DNA from: Thalassotalea marina
GTDB taxonomy: Bacteria > Pseudomonadota > Gammaproteobacteria > Enterobacterales > Alteromonadaceae
Assembly: GCF_014656435.1 (NCBI RefSeq)
Contig: NZ_BNCK01000003.1
Location: 372,001 to 436,000, forward strand
Direction: 5' to 3'
DNA length: 64,000 nt
Positions 17,254 to 26,976 of the stretch are shown one piece after another. The first letter of the stretch is position 1. Every line of letters starts with the position of its first letter. The notes under the pieces are model-generated. The model searched no databases, had not been told where the DNA came from, and was given only the letters and a program-made list of their open reading frames with translations. The translations under genes were made by a program, and so were the position numbers.

Positions 17254-18714
17254 GTGAGTCAACTGTCTTCTCTAGCACCTAATGGTTTATGGCAACTATT
17301 TGAACAACTTTGTGCCATTCCACGACCTTCGAAACACGAGCAAAAAGTGTCGCTTTGGATCCAGGAATGGGCCAAAGATTTAGACCTAAACGTATCAGAA
17401 GACGATGTTGGTAACTTATTGATCAAAAAGCCTGCTACTGCCGGCATGGAAAACCGTCGTGGCGTAATATTGCAAGCACACATGGACATGGTACCGCAAA
17501 AAAATAGTGATAAGGTTCACGACTTCTTAAATGACCCAATTGAAGCTTATATTGATGGCGATTGGGTTACGGCAAACGGTACTACACTAGGTGCTGACAA
17601 CGGAGTTGGCCTTGCTTCAGCACTGGCAGTATTAGCCAGTAACGATATTGCCCATGGCCCTTTGGAAGTGCTAATTACCATAGATGAAGAAGCGGGAATG
17701 ACCGGGGCATTTGGTTTAAAAGCCAATTGGCTTGAAGGCGACATCCTGATCAACACGGATTCTGAACAAGAAGGTGAAGTGTATATGGGCTGTGCGGGAG
17801 GCATAGATGGTACGATTCGTTTTCCACTAAATATAGAGCCTGTGCAAGCCGACACCACAGCGTTTAACTTATCTATTTCTGGATTAAAAGGCGGTCACTC
17901 CGGTGTTGATATTCACACTGGTCGCGCCAATGCATGTAAACTATTGGTTCGCTTTTTACTGAATGCTAGCGAACAGTTTAATCTTCGATTAACAGAACTA
18001 AACGGCGGTAGTTTACGCAATGCTATTCCACGTGAAGCTGATGCAAGCTTCGTCATTGCTAACGCTGATATTGACGCATTTAAAGCGTCACTAGATGAAT
18101 ATTTAGCCACCATTAAGCACAATCTTGCAGCGATTGAAACTGATATTAGTATGTTGCTAATTTCGCCTGAAGATTTTGACGAATGTTGGACTGCAGAAAC
18201 TCAGCGCACTATTTTAAAAGCTTTAAACGCTTGTCCTAACGGCGTATTGCGTATGAGCGACGATATAGAAGGTATTGTTGAAAGCTCATTAAATCTTGGT
18301 GTTATGCGCACTAAAGGACCACGTTTTGAAGCCATGACTCTCATTAGAAGTTTACACGATGATGGCCGATTAGATGCTCAAACTATGGTCCAGTCAGTAT
18401 TTGACTTAGCAGGAGCGCAAGTCGAGTTCTCTGGCGCATACCCAGGTTGGAAACCAGATACCAACTCAGCGGCAATGAAAACAGTGCGCGACACCTATCA
18501 AGAGTTGTTTGGTAATATTCCCGAAATTATGGTGATTCACGCTGGTTTAGAGTGTGGTTTATTTAAAACAGCATACCCAAATTGGGACATGGTTTCTTTT
18601 GGCCCAACCATTAAATTCCCACATTCACCTGATGAAAAGGTTGAAATTGCTTCAGTTAACAAATATTGGCAATTACTGGTCGGGGTACTTTCGCGTATTC
18701 CAGAAAAGGGTTAA
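17254..18714 (+). CDS. pepD: Aminoacyl-histidine dipeptidase (beta-Ala-His dipeptidase, PepD)
   Basis: Cytosolic M20/M28-type zinc dipeptidase that splits Xaa-His and other dipeptides. 486 residues (E. coli PepD 485). Metal-binding and catalytic motifs in order: AHMDMVPQ (near 78), TLGADNGVG with the bridging aspartate, ITIDEEAGMTGAFG with the catalytic glutamate, NTDSEQEGE, and the final histidine in KFPHSPDEKV. The dimerisation (lid) domain lies between about 205 and 375. Start is a GTG at 17254 with GAGGA six bases before it. Confidence 0.96.
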   Translation: MSQLSSLAPNGLWQLFEQLCAIPRPSKHEQKVSLWIQEWAKDLDLNVSEDDVGNLLIKKPATAGMENRRGVILQAHMDMVPQKNSDKVHDFLNDPIEAYIDGDWVTANGTTLGADNGVGLASALAVLASNDIAHGPLEVLITIDEEAGMTGAFGLKANWLEGDILINTDSEQEGEVYMGCAGGIDGTIRFPLNIEPVQADTTAFNLSISGLKGGHSGVDIHTGRANACKLLVRFLLNASEQFNLRLTELNGGSLRNAIPREADASFVIANADIDAFKASLDEYLATIKHNLAAIETDISMLLISPEDFDECWTAETQRTILKALNACPNGVLRMSDDIEGIVESSLNLGVMRTKGPRFEAMTLIRSLHDDGRLDAQTMVQSVFDLAGAQVEFSGAYPGWKPDTNSAAMKTVRDTYQELFGNIPEIMVIHAGLECGLFKTAYPNWDMVSFGPTIKFPHSPDEKVEIASVNKYWQLLVGVLSRIPEKG

Positions 18715-18741
18715 TATCAATGAAGTAGAAGGGATACTTTG

Positions 18742-18783
18742 ATACGCTAGCAAGCACTAGGGCATTGTGTATAGCTAGCGTAT
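18742..18783. repeat. Inverted repeat between pepD and the response regulator
   Basis: ATACGCTAGC (18742-18751) and GCTAGCGTAT (18774-18783) are a perfect 10-bp inverted repeat with a 22-base spacer, 27 bases behind pepD and 33 before the regulator start. It may be a terminator stem without T-run or an operator of the next gene. Confidence 0.4.
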
Positions 18784-18816
18784 ATCGCAACTTAAGAGAG
18801 GTTTTGGGCACACACT

Positions 18817-19473
18817 ATGATCCAGCCACAACAAGTAATAATAGCTGATGATCACCCATTATTTAGACAAGCACTGCTAGATACGTTAAAAGTCCAGCTG
18901 ACACAAACTCAATGGGTAGAAGCACAAACGATTGATGAATTAGAGCATCAATTAGTGACACATCAAGAGGCAGATCTACTGCTACTCGATTTAAACATTC
19001 CCGGTGCTCACGGGTTCAATACCTTGATTCATGTTCGCAATCATTACCCACAAATTCCTGTTGTGGTGGTATCTGCTTACGAAGATCACGACACTATATC
19101 TAAAGCAATGGAATACGGCGCGGCAGGGTTTGTGCCTAAATCAACACCTGTTAATACCATATTGGATGCTATTCAAAAGGTATTACTCGGAGATGTTTGG
19201 TTACCTAACTCATTTCAAGCTTCAAACAATGGTGAACAAGATGGCGATATCGCTGAACGTGTTGCCAGTTTAACCCAGCAGCAGTATCGTATTTTGATGA
19301 TGTTTGCCCAAGGCTTGTTAAACAAACAAATCGCCTACGAGCTGAATGTATCAGAGGCGACAATTAAAGCCCATGCCACCGCTATCTTTCGCAAACTAAA
19401 CGTTAGAAATAGAACTCAAGCTGTCATCGCTATTGGTCAGCTAGATATTACTGACAACAGCTTTACCGAATAG
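18817..19473 (+). CDS. crbR: LuxR/NarL-type response regulator, CrbR/ErdR-like
   Basis: 218 residues: receiver domain (about 5-125) with acidic pocket DDHPLF, phospho-acceptor aspartate in LLLLDLNIPG (about 57) and lysine in GFVPKSTP; then a LuxR-type helix-turn-helix (about 145-205) with LTQQQYRILMMFAQGLLNKQ and VSEATIKAHATAIFRKLNV. In Vibrio the CrbS/CrbR pair switches on acs for acetate use, and ErdR of Pseudomonas is related. The assignment rests on this family resemblance and on the convergent SSS-kinase gene 21 bases away. The exact targets are inferred. Confidence 0.8.
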   Translation: MIQPQQVIIADDHPLFRQALLDTLKVQLTQTQWVEAQTIDELEHQLVTHQEADLLLLDLNIPGAHGFNTLIHVRNHYPQIPVVVVSAYEDHDTISKAMEYGAAGFVPKSTPVNTILDAIQKVLLGDVWLPNSFQASNNGEQDGDIAERVASLTQQQYRILMMFAQGLLNKQIAYELNVSEATIKAHATAIFRKLNVRNRTQAVIAIGQLDITDNSFTE

Positions 19474-19494
19474 TCGCTAGTTGTTTACCCTATA

Positions 19495-22400
19495 CTAGGG
19501 AGCATTATTTGCTCCCATGTATTTGTCTTGCAACTTTTTCGCTAACATAGCGCTCATCATAGCTCTTAAAGCCGCTGGTTTTACCATCTTACGCATATAG
19601 CCTACATCCGCTTGTTGTGTCTTTTGCTCTATATCTTCATCTGTAGTCGCAGTAATGAGAATCGCAGGTAAATAGTGGTTACATTGCTGTCGTATCTTAG
19701 CGATAAGCGTCAACCCGTTATGATCATTATTAAGTTGATAATCAACTAATAATATTTCTATATCATTGCCATGTTCACCAAACATGGTTAACGCTTGCTC
19801 ATAGGAATCCGCTGCTAACACCGTACATTGCCAGGTTGAGAGTAACTCCACCATACCACTTAATACGTCTGGGTCGTTGTCGATGCACATCACGGTAATA
19901 TCGCTAAAACCTACCTTGATCATAGGTTTTTCAATTACAGGTTTTAAATTAGCTTTCACTTGCTCCATTTCAAGCGTAAATTTACAACCCTGCATGTGCT
20001 CTGATTTAAGTCCCAACTTATGTCCCAATAATTGGCTTAAACTCTGTGTAATGTTCAAACCTAAACCTAGACCTCGGCCTGAGTTTGATGCTTGTGGAGT
20101 ATTGAGCTGAGTAAACTGTTCAAACACTAGGCTTTGCTTTTCTATTGGAATACCTGGGCCATTGTCCAATACTTGAATAACAACTTTACCTTGATAGCAC
20201 CTTGCTCCAAGTAACACCTTGCCGGGGCTTGCGTAGCGAAAAGCGTTGCCAATTAAATTTTGTAATATACGCCTTAGTAGATAACGATCAGATTTTATCC
20301 AAGCAGAACTTGGAATAACCCGAAATTCAACACCCTGCTCTTTAGCTGACGCAGAAAACTCCCGATACAACTCATTAAACAGTGGCTGCAGCGCAATATG
20401 CTCTAGCTGAGGTTTAATATTCCCACTTTCAATACGTGCTATTTCCGCTAGATCAGCAAGTAAATCATTGGCCACCTTTAACGAATTATCTATGTTTTTT
20501 ACCTGTCTTCTTTGCGTTTCATTGAGGCTTTCTTGGTCCGCCAGCGCAGAGGTAAACAAACGAGCCGCTTCTAATGGTTGCATCAAATCGTGACTACATG
20601 CTTTTAAATACAAACTCTTTTTAATATGTGCCTGTTCTGCTTTTTGTTTTGCGACCTCTAACGCTTCATTTGTTTGCGCAAGTTTTTGAGTTCTTTCTCT
20701 AATAATGGCTTCTAAGTCGACATTTTCAGCTTTTAATACTTGTTCTGCTTGTCGATATGCAGTGATATCCGAAAACATCATAACAAAGCCTCCATCAGGT
20801 AGGGGATTGCCTTCAATGCGTATCACTTGGCCATTGTCTTTTTGTCGCTCAGAACTATGAGAGCTACCCGAACGAAGAAAGTCGAGACGCTTTTTCACTT
20901 GTAGCTCGGTATCACCTTCACCAACAAGACCATTAGAAATGTTATACCTGATCAATTTTTCAATCGGTACGCCTTTGTAAATAAGCTCTTGAGGATATTT
21001 AAATAGATCTAAGTATTTTTTATTCCACGCAACTAGGTTTAACTCGTTATCAACAATAGAAATCCCTTCACTAGCATTTTCAATCGCGCTTTGTAGTAAG
21101 GTTTGAATATGTAGTTGTTTCTGATTAGACGCATCTTCAACCAATACCGCTATTTCATCTAACGCGATATCACGACCATCTAGCGCCGAGGACAGTACCA
21201 GCTGTGCAGAAGATGACCCCATGACACTGGCCAGTGTATTTTCGGTATGTTGCAATAACAACTGATTGTAATTAACTGCGCCCAATGATTTTTTATCATG
21301 TTGATTATTAAACAGTTGGAAACTGTCCGCGGCTTTTTCAATGCCGACAAAACGTGACACCAACAGCTCTAACTCATGGCAATTAATTTTGCGTGTTTTT
21401 TTCGAGTTTGCTTGAAGGTTTGGTGTTTGCCACTCCATGAAAAGTGACGCCTGCATTCGCTCTTGCACACTTTGTCGGCTAATTTTAGATAGCGCCCACA
21501 TAACAAAAACATTCATTGCTAAACTCAATAAACTTGCCGTGGTATTGGCAGGTAAAATGCCGTCACTAAAAGGTGGGTGATATAAACCAAACTGCGGTAA
21601 AAAGTTCAACATAAACCACATCAAAAAACCCACCATAATGCCACCGTAAACCCCAGTTAAACTAGCTCTTCGCCAGTAAAATGTTGCAATAAGTGCAGGG
21701 GTTAATTGAGCAATAGCGCCAAAAGCAATTTCGCCCAAAGAGCTTAGTGTATCGGGCGAGGCCATTAGAAATACGCCATAACCCAATAAACTGACAATCA
21801 GTACCAAATACTTACGTATTGTTAACAACCGGTGCCTAAAATGCTCATAGTCGGTATGACGGGTTTTATTGGAACGAAATAAAAATGGAAACACAATTTC
21901 ATTACTCAACATGGTGCTTAAAGCGATTGTCGAGATAATAATCATTGAACTAGCGGCTGAAATGGCACCAAGAAACGCCACTAAGGTCAACCAAGTTTGC
22001 TCTTGAATCCAAGGTAAAAACAGCACATAAGTATCGGCAGGTACAGAGTCCCCTAATAAAATATGCCCAGCTAAGCCCAAAGGCGCTGCAAATAGAGCAA
22101 ACACTAACAAATACAGAGGAAATACTCGGCGGCTTAACCAAGTATCTCTTTCATCTTTTAACTCTACAACCATCACCTGAAATTGTCTTGGCAAGGATAA
22201 AAATGCCGCCATCACTATCACTAACATTGCCAGCATCGACAATAAATTAGGTGTATTAAAGTTTTGATAAAGCTGCTTATTAGCTTCGGATTGATGCCAA
22301 ATATCGCTTGGCGAATCAAATAAAAAGAAGGTAACAAATACACCAACGGCTAAAAAAGCAATCAGCTTAACCAAACTTTCAAATGCAATTGCTAATACAA

Positions 22401-22953
22401 CACCTGGGTGACGCTCTGTTACATCAATGTTTCGAATACCAAAAACAATCGTAAAACCTGCAATGACTAAGCTTACGATCAACCCAAAACCCCAAGTACT
22501 GACCACATTGCTTGCTTGCAATTGCTGGAAAGAATAAACAATGGCTTTAAGCTGCAACGCGATATAAGGCATAGTGCCAATTAGCGCCACAATAGTGACT
22601 AAAATGGCGAGGTTGTGAGACTTACCAAAGCGCGCCGCTAACAAATCGGCTATCGAGGTTAAATTCAGTTTGATACTTATTCGAATAATGCGTTTGATAA
22701 ACGGCCAGAAAAAAACAAATAAGATGATCGGGCCTAAATAAATGGGCAAATGAGAAAGAAAATTGGTTGCTGCTTGTCCTGTAGTTCCTAAAAAACTCCA
22801 AGAGGTACAGTAAACCCCAAGCGATAACGCATAAATAACACTTTGACGCTGTTTTACAAGCTTGTGGCGATACTTATCCCCTAAAAAAGCGATCAGAAAC
22901 AGTAACCCGATATAACTAATACTGATCAGGGTTAATTGCCAATTAGGAAACAT
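19495..22953 (-). CDS. crbS: SSS-transporter/hybrid sensor histidine kinase, CrbS-like
   Basis: 1152 residues. The N-terminal ~500 residues are a sodium:solute symporter (SLC5-type) module with about 13 membrane helices (YCTSWSFLGTTGQAA, PRQFQVMVVE). Then come a PAS domain (SIVDNELNLVAWNKKYLDLF), a coiled coil, the phospho-acceptor histidine in CSHDLMQPLEAAR (about 785), an ATPase domain (NLIGNAFRYA, DNGPGIP, GRGLGLGLNI) and a C-terminal receiver (about 1012-1150; LLVDYQL). This is the architecture of CrbS and other transporter-kinases. It is convergent with the regulator gene rather than in one operon with it. The ligand is probably acetate or another small carboxylate; not shown by the sequence alone. 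Confidence 0.88.
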   Translation of the reverse strand: MFPNWQLTLISISYIGLLFLIAFLGDKYRHKLVKQRQSVIYALSLGVYCTSWSFLGTTGQAATNFLSHLPIYLGPIILFVFFWPFIKRIIRISIKLNLTSIADLLAARFGKSHNLAILVTIVALIGTMPYIALQLKAIVYSFQQLQASNVVSTWGFGLIVSLVIAGFTIVFGIRNIDVTERHPGVVLAIAFESLVKLIAFLAVGVFVTFFLFDSPSDIWHQSEANKQLYQNFNTPNLLSMLAMLVIVMAAFLSLPRQFQVMVVELKDERDTWLSRRVFPLYLLVFALFAAPLGLAGHILLGDSVPADTYVLFLPWIQEQTWLTLVAFLGAISAASSMIIISTIALSTMLSNEIVFPFLFRSNKTRHTDYEHFRHRLLTIRKYLVLIVSLLGYGVFLMASPDTLSSLGEIAFGAIAQLTPALIATFYWRRASLTGVYGGIMVGFLMWFMLNFLPQFGLYHPPFSDGILPANTTASLLSLAMNVFVMWALSKISRQSVQERMQASLFMEWQTPNLQANSKKTRKINCHELELLVSRFVGIEKAADSFQLFNNQHDKKSLGAVNYNQLLLQHTENTLASVMGSSSAQLVLSSALDGRDIALDEIAVLVEDASNQKQLHIQTLLQSAIENASEGISIVDNELNLVAWNKKYLDLFKYPQELIYKGVPIEKLIRYNISNGLVGEGDTELQVKKRLDFLRSGSSHSSERQKDNGQVIRIEGNPLPDGGFVMMFSDITAYRQAEQVLKAENVDLEAIIRERTQKLAQTNEALEVAKQKAEQAHIKKSLYLKACSHDLMQPLEAARLFTSALADQESLNETQRRQVKNIDNSLKVANDLLADLAEIARIESGNIKPQLEHIALQPLFNELYREFSASAKEQGVEFRVIPSSAWIKSDRYLLRRILQNLIGNAFRYASPGKVLLGARCYQGKVVIQVLDNGPGIPIEKQSLVFEQFTQLNTPQASNSGRGLGLGLNITQSLSQLLGHKLGLKSEHMQGCKFTLEMEQVKANLKPVIEKPMIKVGFSDITVMCIDNDPDVLSGMVELLSTWQCTVLAADSYEQALTMFGEHGNDIEILLVDYQLNNDHNGLTLIAKIRQQCNHYLPAILITATTDEDIEQKTQQADVGYMRKMVKPAALRAMMSAMLAKKLQDKYMGANNAP
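19498..19516. terminator. Small inverted repeat at the 3' end of crbS
   Basis: GGGAGC/GCTCCC with a 7-base loop covers the last codons of crbS and lies between the two convergent genes. There is no T-run, so a terminator role is only possible. Confidence 0.35.
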
Positions 22954-23099
22954 AGTGAACTCAAGGTAAATCTACTGTTAGTGTAACTTTCCAAAATTCG
23001 CCATCAAAATCAATTAGATTTTGGTCTAATGTGATTAATCTAGATAAATATGGGTTATAGTCGAACCGTTGCATCAACTAAAACAATAAGAATTTAACT

Positions 23100-26000
23100 A
23101 TGAAAACGTTACTTACTGTCGCGGCACTCGGCATTATCAGTGCATTTTCGGCCAATGCCGAACAAGAAACCCGCCTATTGAGACAACCCACCATTAGCGA
23201 AGATCATATTAGCTTCATTTATGGTGGCGATGTGTGGTTGGCCGATTTAAAGGGTAATAATGTAAAACGTATGACCAGTACGGCAGCGGTCGAAACAGAA
23301 CCACATTTTTCACCTGACGGAAAAACGCTAGCTTTTAGCTCGAATCGGCAGGGCCAATATTCTGTTTATACTGTACCAATTAATGGTGGAGAACCAACAC
23401 GCTTAACCTGGCATGCCAGTGACGCCATGGTAAAAGGTTGGACGCCGGACGGCAAAAGTATTCTATTTTCATCGACACGAGACACCGCACCTAAATCTTA
23501 CCATCGCCTTTGGACAGTTCCTGTATCAGGCGGTGCAACTTCTTTAGTTTCGTCGCAATGGGGCTTTAATGGCGCTTATGCCGATAATGGCAAACAACTG
23601 ATCATCGACCGTATGTCGCGTTGGGATACCGAGTGGCGAAACTACCGCGGTGGGCAAAATACGCCGCTTGTATTATTAGATACACAAACTCAAGAAGAAG
23701 TGCTTTTACCCAATGAAAAAAGTGTCGATATCGAGCCTGTTTGGCTAAAAGGTAAAGTGTACTTTTTATCTGATCGCGATTGGGTATCTAACGTTTGGTC
23801 ATATGATCCAAAATCAAAAAAGTTGGAACAACTCACCGAATTTAAAAATGCCGATATTAAGCAGTTAGCCAGCAATGGTAAAAAGTTAGCGTTTGAACAA
23901 AATGGCGACTTGTATACTTTTGACGTAAAAAAACGCAAAGCCAGTAAATTAAAAATCAACATAAATGCCGATTTTCCTTGGGCAGAAACAAAGTGGCAAA
24001 ATGTTTCTAGAAACGCAACCAATGGTTCACTTTCACCTTCGGGCAAAAGAGCCTTGTTTGAGGCCCGAGGTGAAATTTTTACCGTGCCAACAGAACATGG
24101 CACAACGCGCAATTTAACCCAAGATCAAACCTCAGCTGATCGAGCGCCGATTTGGTCTCCCAATGGTGACAAAATTGCTTGGTTTTCCGATCAAGGCGAG
24201 CAAGGTTATCAATTGCTTATTCAATCGCAGGACGGCTTAGGTGACATCGAAACTATCAGCATTGGCGAATCAAAAATGGCATGGGAGCCTCAATGGTCAC
24301 CCGATGGCAAATACATCGCTTTTGTTGACGATGATGTGCGATACAGATTAATTGATTTATCTTCAAAAACCATCACAACTTTAGATGTAGGTGGCAATAA
24401 TTTAGAACGTGGTCGCACAGGCTTGACCTGGTCTCCAGACTCTAAATGGCTATCCTATGGTAAACAAGCAGCCAATGGCTTCAGCCAAATTTATGTTTGG
24501 TCACTTGAACAAAATAAAACACAAGCAATCACCAATCCTATGGCCAACTCTATTTCACCTGCTTGGGATCGAGATGGCAAACACTTTTATTTCCTAGCCA
24601 GCACAGATTATGGCTTAGACAGCGGTTGGGCTAATACTAGCTCTATGTCTGCTGATCACGAATATGCGCCATATATTATCAACCTGACGGAAAAGCAAGA
24701 CTCTCCTTTTGCACTGCGTAGTGACGAAGAAAAAGTTAAAGCAACGCCAGAGTCAAAAGATGAAGCAAATTCTGCAGAGGGTAAAGACGATGCAGATAAT
24801 GACCAAGCCGAAAATAAACCGAAAAAGAAAGGGAAAAAGGACAAAGAAGTAAAAGTTGTCATCGACTTTGACAATATTGAACGACGTATTATGCCACTCC
24901 CGATGCCAGAAGGTAATTATCGCTTTGTTATGCACGGGCCCAAAGGTCACGCTTTTTTTGCTAAACGCGCTGATGGTAGCCGAGGGCTTTCGCTGGAAAA
25001 ATACAGTATTAAAGATAGAAAAGCCAAGTCTTTTATTAGTGGTGTAAGTTCTGCTGTTATTTCCGCTGACAATAAAAAGCTCTTGGTTAATGCTAAAAAT
25101 AATTGGCATGTTGTCGATGCAACCAAGGCAAATGCAAAACTTAAAAAGCCATTGAAACTTGCATTAGAAACAAAACTTAATCGTCAGCAAGAGTGGCGAC
25201 AAATGTTTGTCGAAGCATGGCGTTATCAAAGAGACTACTTCTACGATCCAAACATGCATGGTCGAGACTGGAATGAAGTTTTTTCTCGCTATGAGCCATT
25301 AGTTAAACATGTAAAACACCGCGCAGATCTGACCTATTTACTCGATATGGTCAATGGTGAATTATCTGTTGGACACAGTTTTGTCTATGGCGGCGACCAC
25401 CCAAAAGTAGAACAACGACGTGCTGGTCTGCTTGGCGCTGACTTAGCGCCAGATCAGGGTTTTTGGCAAATTCAACGTATTTATACCGCCGAAAGTTGGA
25501 ATCCAAAACTTAAAGGCCCTTTAGATCAGCCCAATGTAAAAGTCGCCAATAACCACTATATTGTCGCCATTAATGGCGAGCAGTTAACGGCAAAAGACAA
25601 TCCGTTTAAACTCTTAGACGGTACCAAAGGTAAACAAATTACTTTAACAATAAACGATAAGCCGTCCACTGACGATACATGGACTGTCATTGTCGAGCCG
25701 ATCGGCAGTGAAAACAGCTTAAGACAACGTACCTGGGTTGAAGACAACCGCCGCTTAGTTGATAAACTGTCTGATGGAAAATTGGCTTATGTCTGGGTAC
25801 CGAACACCTCATCACCTGGGTTTACCTCTTTTAACCGTTACTACTTTGCCCAACAAGACAAAATGGGCGCAGTCATTGATGAGCGTTTTAACGGCGGCGG
25901 ACTTTTAGACGACTATATGGTCGATTTAATGAATCGAGAATTGCGTGCCGCTATCACCAATGAGGTTCCTAATGGCAAACCTATGTTGTTACCTGCGGGC

Positions 26001-26393
26001 ATTAAAGGTCCAAAAGTACTACTCATTAATGAGCTTGCAGGCTCCGGTGGTGACTACTTCCCTTGGGCATTTCGCCAACAAAAAGTAGGCAAGCTAATTG
26101 GCGCAACAACATGGGGAGGCGTAGTGAAATCTTCAGTTCATTATCCGCTGGTTGACGGTGGCCGATTAACGGCACCTGACAACGCGGTATTTGATCCAAT
26201 CAACAACGAGTGGGTCGGTGAAAACATTGGTATTGCCCCTGATATATTTGTTTACCAAGATGCTAAGTCTTTATCGCAAGGTAAAGATCCTCAGTTAGAG
26301 CGAGCAGTACAAGAATTAATGAAGCAACTTGCAGGTAAAGAAGCTAAAACAGTCAAGCCACCGCGCTTTTCTACTCCAGCAATCAAACCATAG
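23100..26393 (+). CDS. Tricorn-type S41 protease with beta-propeller, exported
   Basis: 1097 residues with a signal peptide (about 1-20, cut after SANA). Order of parts: WD40/TolB-like beta-propeller repeats (PHFSPDGKTLAFSSNRQG, IWSPNGDKIAWFSDQG, QWSPDGKYIAFVDDD), a lysine/glutamate-rich linker (about 540-585), a helical domain with the histidine region ELSVGHSFVYGGDH, a PDZ domain, and a C-terminal S41 catalytic core with the nucleophile in GSGGDYFPW (Ser982). Tricorn proteases degrade peptides of intermediate length; here probably in the periplasm. Monocistronic, divergent from crbS. Confidence 0.92.
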   Translation: MKTLLTVAALGIISAFSANAEQETRLLRQPTISEDHISFIYGGDVWLADLKGNNVKRMTSTAAVETEPHFSPDGKTLAFSSNRQGQYSVYTVPINGGEPTRLTWHASDAMVKGWTPDGKSILFSSTRDTAPKSYHRLWTVPVSGGATSLVSSQWGFNGAYADNGKQLIIDRMSRWDTEWRNYRGGQNTPLVLLDTQTQEEVLLPNEKSVDIEPVWLKGKVYFLSDRDWVSNVWSYDPKSKKLEQLTEFKNADIKQLASNGKKLAFEQNGDLYTFDVKKRKASKLKININADFPWAETKWQNVSRNATNGSLSPSGKRALFEARGEIFTVPTEHGTTRNLTQDQTSADRAPIWSPNGDKIAWFSDQGEQGYQLLIQSQDGLGDIETISIGESKMAWEPQWSPDGKYIAFVDDDVRYRLIDLSSKTITTLDVGGNNLERGRTGLTWSPDSKWLSYGKQAANGFSQIYVWSLEQNKTQAITNPMANSISPAWDRDGKHFYFLASTDYGLDSGWANTSSMSADHEYAPYIINLTEKQDSPFALRSDEEKVKATPESKDEANSAEGKDDADNDQAENKPKKKGKKDKEVKVVIDFDNIERRIMPLPMPEGNYRFVMHGPKGHAFFAKRADGSRGLSLEKYSIKDRKAKSFISGVSSAVISADNKKLLVNAKNNWHVVDATKANAKLKKPLKLALETKLNRQQEWRQMFVEAWRYQRDYFYDPNMHGRDWNEVFSRYEPLVKHVKHRADLTYLLDMVNGELSVGHSFVYGGDHPKVEQRRAGLLGADLAPDQGFWQIQRIYTAESWNPKLKGPLDQPNVKVANNHYIVAINGEQLTAKDNPFKLLDGTKGKQITLTINDKPSTDDTWTVIVEPIGSENSLRQRTWVEDNRRLVDKLSDGKLAYVWVPNTSSPGFTSFNRYYFAQQDKMGAVIDERFNGGGLLDDYMVDLMNRELRAAITNEVPNGKPMLLPAGIKGPKVLLINELAGSGGDYFPWAFRQQKVGKLIGATTWGGVVKSSVHYPLVDGGRLTAPDNAVFDPINNEWVGENIGIAPDIFVYQDAKSLSQGKDPQLERAVQELMKQLAGKEAKTVKPPRFSTPAIKP

Positions 26394-26417
26394 TTGAATT
26401 CTTTTCAATTGCGCATC

Positions 26418-26450
26418 ATGGCGTCTAGTTTATGCTAGGCGTCATGCTTT
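26418..26450 (+). terminator. Terminator behind the tricorn-like gene
   Basis: ATGGCGTCTAG pairs with CTAGGCGTCAT (including two G-T pairs) around TTTATG and is followed by GCTTTATTT. Confidence 0.65.
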
Positions 26451-26469
26451 ATTTCACTAAAATCATTCG

Positions 26470-26976
26470 ATGGTAACCGTAAGATCAGTAAAACACTCTG
26501 ACGCACAAGCAATTAGCGATATTTACAATCATTATATTGTTGATTCAGTTGCAACATTTGAAGAACAAAAGGTTTCCGCGCAAACCATTCAACAGCGGAT
26601 AGAAACCACTAAAGCGCAGCAGCTTCCCTGGCTGGTATTATCGGATCATAATAGAATTTTAGGCTACGCATATGCAGCCCAATGGAAACATCGTTCGGCC
26701 TATCGTTTTTCAGTTGAAACCACTATTTACCTTGCTCCTGATGCAAAAGCTAAAGGTTATGGTTCAACACTTTATTCAACACTGTTTGAACTATTAAAAA
26801 GTTTACCCGTGAATAGCATCATTGCCGGTATCACTTTGCCCAATGAAAGTAGCGTCAAACTCCATGAAAAAATGGGCATGAGACAGGTAGCCCATTTTGA
26901 GGAAGTTGGTTTTAAATTTGGTCGTTGGCTCGATACAGGTTATTGGCAAATAATATTGAATCATGCCATTAACTAA
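26470..26976 (+). CDS. GNAT acetyltransferase, phosphinothricin-acetyltransferase-like
   Basis: 168 residues, a single GNAT domain. N-terminal VRSVKHSDAQAISDIYNHYI and TFEEQKVSAQTIQQRI resemble the PAT/Bar and YncA/MnaT group that acetylates amino-group compounds such as phosphinothricin or methionine sulfoximine. The acetyl-CoA loop is GYGSTLYSTLF (about 95-107), followed by LPNESSVKLHEKMGMRQVAHFEEVGFK, and the end GRWLDTGYWQIIL is typical. The natural substrate is not deducible. Its 3' end overlaps the convergent flavin reductase by 8 bases. Confidence 0.88.
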   Translation: MVTVRSVKHSDAQAISDIYNHYIVDSVATFEEQKVSAQTIQQRIETTKAQQLPWLVLSDHNRILGYAYAAQWKHRSAYRFSVETTIYLAPDAKAKGYGSTLYSTLFELLKSLPVNSIIAGITLPNESSVKLHEKMGMRQVAHFEEVGFKFGRWLDTGYWQIILNHAIN

